Positions 6,569 through 8,846 of a stretch of 8,846 bases of DNA are shown here, in pieces. This DNA is from an uncultured Actinomycetes bacterium (GTDB lineage: Bacteria > Actinomycetota > Acidimicrobiia > Acidimicrobiales > Ilumatobacteraceae). Both the position numbers and the translations under genes were made by a program. The stretch lies in contig CALBSD010000008.1 of the NCBI GenBank assembly GCA_937927625.1, positions 1 to 8,846 on the forward strand, written 5' to 3'. Every line of letters starts with the position of its first letter. Positions within the stretch are counted from its first letter, which is position 1. The notes below the pieces were generated by a model. It ran no database searches, was not told the origin of the DNA, and saw only the letters and a program-made list of their open reading frames with translations.

Positions 6569-8260
6569 ATGAAAAAGCGTTATATCGGCGTTGCAATTGG
6601 CTTCACGCTTGTTGCTTCCGTGTTAACTGCCTCTTGTGGTGGTAAAACGGAAAACACGATCAATATCCTGAGCAATGCAGAACAAATTGCTCACCTCGAC
6701 CCACAACGTAATTACACGGGTGACGACCTTGCATTTGCAGGATCCACCATGCAACGCTCGTTGACTACTTACAAGCTGCAGGCTGGCGATGCTGGCTCCG
6801 AGATCACAGGTGACCTCGCAACTGACACCGGTACATCGAGCGAGGGCGGAAAAGTCTGGTCTTTTACGCTGAAGGATGGCTTGAAATTTGAAGACGGCAG
6901 CGCCATCACTTGCGCAGACGTTGCTTATGGCGTTTCGCGCAGTTTCGCAACTGACGTCATTACAGATGGTCCTAGCTATGCAATGACCTACCTCAATGTT
7001 GAGGGTGAATATCCAGGTCCTTACAAGGCAACTGCTGCACAGCAGGCTGCTTATGACAAGGCTGTGACATGCGATGGGAACACCATTACATTCAATCTCA
7101 AGTCAGTTGTTGCTGACTTCAACTACACCACAACTCTTCTTACCTTTAGCCCAGTGCCAAAGGCAAAGGACACTGGTGAAAAGTACGACATGCATCCAGT
7201 TGCATCAGGTCCGTACAAGATTGAAAGCTACGAAGTTGGTAAGTCTCTCGTTCTTGTCCGTAATGATCAGTGGGACGCAACTACTGACTCAGAGCGCAAG
7301 GCATACGCAGACAAGATTGTGTATCACTTCGGCCTTGAAGAAACTGCGATTGATGAGCGCATGATTGCAGATGAGGGCGAAGATCAGACTGCCGTTAATG
7401 CCGGTGTGCTTCCAGAGAACCTTCCAACAGTTTTCGAGGGCGACAAGGGGCTTGCATCGCGTGCAGTCAACTACTACGACGCATTCGTGACTTATACAAA
7501 CCTCAACGTGAAAAACCTTTCCTGCTTGGACGTGCGTAAGGCCATCTACTTGGCACTTGACCGTGAAGCACTTCGTAAGGCAAGCGGCGGTGCCTACACC
7601 GGCGACTTCGCCGATGGGTTCATCAAGCCATTGATGAAGATTGACTACAAGAAGCCAACGCAGTTGGAAGGCTTGAACGAAGACGGAAAGCCGAATGTCG
7701 ACGCAGCAAAGGCTGCATTGGCTGCTGCAGAGACGAACTGCCCAGAAGTTGCTGCTCATGCAAAAGACGGTTTGAAGTTCTACTACCCTGATACCGAGAT
7801 CTGGAAAAAGGCTTTGGCAATTTGGATTGATTCCATGGGCAAAGTCGGCATCAAGATCAAGCCAGAAGCTGTCGGCGACCCATCGCAGTACTGGCCAACA
7901 GTGTTGAACCCAGAAACCGACTACGACATTGCTCGCGGTGGCTGGGCTCCAGACTGGGCAAATGCATCAACTGTGATTCCTGAATTGTTCACCACTGGTG
8001 GCGGTTTCAATCTCACACGTAATGCAAATGATCCGGATTACAAGGCTTTTGAAACAAAGGTGAATGAGGCCCGAAACACCCTCGATCGCACAGAACAAGG
8101 TAAGAAGTGGCAAGAATTGAACCAGTTCGTCGTTGACCACCTTTGGGCATTGCCTGGCACATTCACACGTGCGCAGAGCATGTGGGGTTCGAAGATTGAG
8201 GGAGCTTTCCAGTGGGGACCATTCGGTGCCTTCTGCTATGGCAACCTCAAAGTGAAGTAA
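6569..8260 (+). CDS. lipoprotein solute-binding protein of a peptide ABC importer (SBP_bac_5 family)
   Basis: Captures substrate outside the membrane and delivers it to the permease pair. The 563-residue product starts with a lipoprotein signal peptide: KKR n-region, hydrophobic stretch (about 6-19) and lipobox LTASC, giving lipidated Cys23. Family 5 features follow: 'LDPQRNYTGDD' (43-53), WSFTLKDGLKFEDGSAITCADVAYG (97-121), HPVASGPYKIESY (209-221), CLDVRKAIYLALDREALRK (319-337) and a C-terminal GGWAPDWAN (457-465). The length fits the family. Besides Cys23 there are five cysteines (115, 168, 319, 391, 556); 115-168 and 319-391 could be disulfides, leaving 556 unpaired. ATG 6569 is preferred over in-frame GTG 6542, which would add nine residues ahead of the signal peptide; GGGAGA (6560-6565) supports it. 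It lies between the two permease genes and is followed by a strong hairpin. Peptides are the likely ligand; the sequence does not fix it. Confidence 0.93.
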   Translation: MKKRYIGVAIGFTLVASVLTASCGGKTENTINILSNAEQIAHLDPQRNYTGDDLAFAGSTMQRSLTTYKLQAGDAGSEITGDLATDTGTSSEGGKVWSFTLKDGLKFEDGSAITCADVAYGVSRSFATDVITDGPSYAMTYLNVEGEYPGPYKATAAQQAAYDKAVTCDGNTITFNLKSVVADFNYTTTLLTFSPVPKAKDTGEKYDMHPVASGPYKIESYEVGKSLVLVRNDQWDATTDSERKAYADKIVYHFGLEETAIDERMIADEGEDQTAVNAGVLPENLPTVFEGDKGLASRAVNYYDAFVTYTNLNVKNLSCLDVRKAIYLALDREALRKASGGAYTGDFADGFIKPLMKIDYKKPTQLEGLNEDGKPNVDAAKAALAAAETNCPEVAAHAKDGLKFYYPDTEIWKKALAIWIDSMGKVGIKIKPEAVGDPSQYWPTVLNPETDYDIARGGWAPDWANASTVIPELFTTGGGFNLTRNANDPDYKAFETKVNEARNTLDRTEQGKKWQELNQFVVDHLWALPGTFTRAQSMWGSKIEGAFQWGPFGAFCYGNLKVK

Positions 8261-8280
8261 TTCTTCATTCGTGAACGTGG

Positions 8281-8320
8281 AAAGGGGCGTCGGCTTTGTC
8301 GGCGCCCCTTTCTCTTTCTT
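8281..8320 (+). terminator. intrinsic terminator or attenuator after the binding-protein gene
   Basis: AAAGGGGCG (8281-8289) pairs perfectly with CGCCCCTTT (8303-8311). The inner TCGGC (8290-8294) and GTCGG (8298-8302) extend the stem to 14 bp with two G-T wobbles, closing on a TTT loop. A T-rich tail CTCTTTCTT (8312-8320) follows, interrupted by three C's, so read-through is likely. It begins 20 bases after the stop and ends 33 bases before the next permease gene. It may stop most transcripts, or protect the 3' end of the binding-protein mRNA and so raise its level over the permease. Confidence 0.85.
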
Positions 8321-8353
8321 AATTAACAGTCTCAATAGATAAGGAAGTTCGAA

Positions 8354-8846
8354 ATGTTTCTATTTGTCGTTCGGCGACTCTTCTTTGCGCTCGTGCTTCT
8401 TTTTGCAGTATCTGTTGTGACGTACCTTCTCTTTTCAGCTCTACCTGTTGACCCGGCTGCATTGACATGCGGGAAAAACTGCAAACCCGACATCATTGCT
8501 GCTAACCGAATTCGTTTGGGCTACGACAAGTCCATCGTGGAGCAATACTGGCTCTTCTTGAAGGGCATATTTGCGGGTCGCAACTATGGAGTGGGCCAAT
8601 CTGCCTTCTCATGCCCATCTCCTTCATTCGGTTACTCCTTCGCGCAACATGAATGTGTGACCACGCTGATTGGTCGTACTTTCCCAGTGACTGCGTATCT
8701 CTCCATTGGCGCCTTCATCTTGTGGATGATCATCGGCGTTGGCTCCGGAGCAATTGCTGCTCTCAACAAAGGCAAGTGGCAGGATCGACTTGCAAATGCA
8801 TTCACTGCCATTGGTGTCAGCCTTCCGACTTTCTATGTCGGTCTTC
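8354..8846 (+). CDS. peptide-type ABC transporter permease, OppB/DppB family (3' truncated by the window)
   Basis: The second channel subunit of the importer. The first 164 codons are visible; the EAA loop is beyond the edge. The N-terminus 'FVVRRLFFALVLLFAVSVVTYLLFSALPVDPAA' (about 4-36) is the standard OppB first helix and the start of its large outer loop. RIRLGYDKSIVEQYWLFLKGI (52-72) matches the loop's usual 'R..LG.d.p...QY..fl' pattern. A helix (about 113-136) and GKWQDRLANAFTAIGVSLPTFYVGL (140-164) follow. Four cysteines lie in the outer loop (39, 43, 87, 101) and could form disulfides. ATG 8354 has AAGGAAG (8341-8347) six bases upstream. It follows the terminator-like hairpin, so its expression depends on read-through or on a promoter in the AT-rich 8312-8340. 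ATPase genes would be expected downstream but are not seen. Confidence 0.93.
   Translation, partial: MFLFVVRRLFFALVLLFAVSVVTYLLFSALPVDPAALTCGKNCKPDIIAANRIRLGYDKSIVEQYWLFLKGIFAGRNYGVGQSAFSCPSPSFGYSFAQHECVTTLIGRTFPVTAYLSIGAFILWMIIGVGSGAIAALNKGKWQDRLANAFTAIGVSLPTFYVGL

Noticed and set aside
8319..8326. TTAATTAA palindrome before the B permease
   Set aside because: Short AT-only palindromes are expected by chance in an AT-rich intergenic stretch; no paired site or conserved spacing is seen.
1..8846. CRISPR arrays, tRNA/rRNA genes, insertion sequences, phage or defence genes
   Set aside because: Reading through the window showed no repeated spacers, cloverleaf patterns, transposase or integrase motifs; nearly all bases are accounted for by housekeeping and transporter genes.

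Overview
The window is a stretch of bacterial chromosome with all genes on the + strand, tightly packed and intact except where the window edges cut them. By eye the base composition is near half G+C. Gene content and order (uvrC, rapZ, gap, pgk, tpiA) and protein details (RapZ with a GAGRS P-loop, DGPHSDLRRAR in GAPDH, actinobacterial-type peptide transporter proteins) point to an actinobacterium. The short Pgk and the 'GDLPGLAALR' Pgk tail fit my memory of Acidimicrobiia, so a moderate-GC, perhaps aquatic, member of that class is my best guess; this is inference, not proof.

Layout: (1) 1-908, the C-terminal half of UvrC, the nucleotide-excision-repair endonuclease. (2) 910-1644, a class I SAM-dependent methyltransferase of unknown substrate starting one base after uvrC. 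(3) 1641-2495, rapZ, overlapping the methyltransferase stop by ATGA. (4) 2586-5486, a glycolytic cluster gap-pgk-tpiA with an 8-nt gap and an 11-nt overlap. (5) 5489-8846, a peptide/oligopeptide-type ABC importer: an OppC/DppC permease starting 2 nt after tpiA, a lipoprotein solute-binding protein, a strong hairpin with a T-rich tail, and the first 164 codons of an OppB/DppB permease that runs off the window.

How the genes work together: gap, pgk and tpiA encode three consecutive enzymes of lower glycolysis/gluconeogenesis and are almost certainly co-transcribed. RapZ precedes them, as in many actinobacteria, but yvcK and whiA, which usually sit between rapZ and gap, are not here. The transporter genes lie where secG is often found after tpiA, so peptide uptake may share transcripts with central carbon metabolism. 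The transporter order (C permease, binding protein, B permease) differs from the common binding protein-B-C order.

I found no tRNA, rRNA, CRISPR array, insertion sequence or phage gene, and no wholly new system. The most useful observations are the missing yvcK-whiA, the internally shortened Pgk, a hairpin that could mask the gap ribosome-binding site, the skewed codon choice of gap, the transporter gene order, and the terminator-like hairpin inside the transporter cluster.
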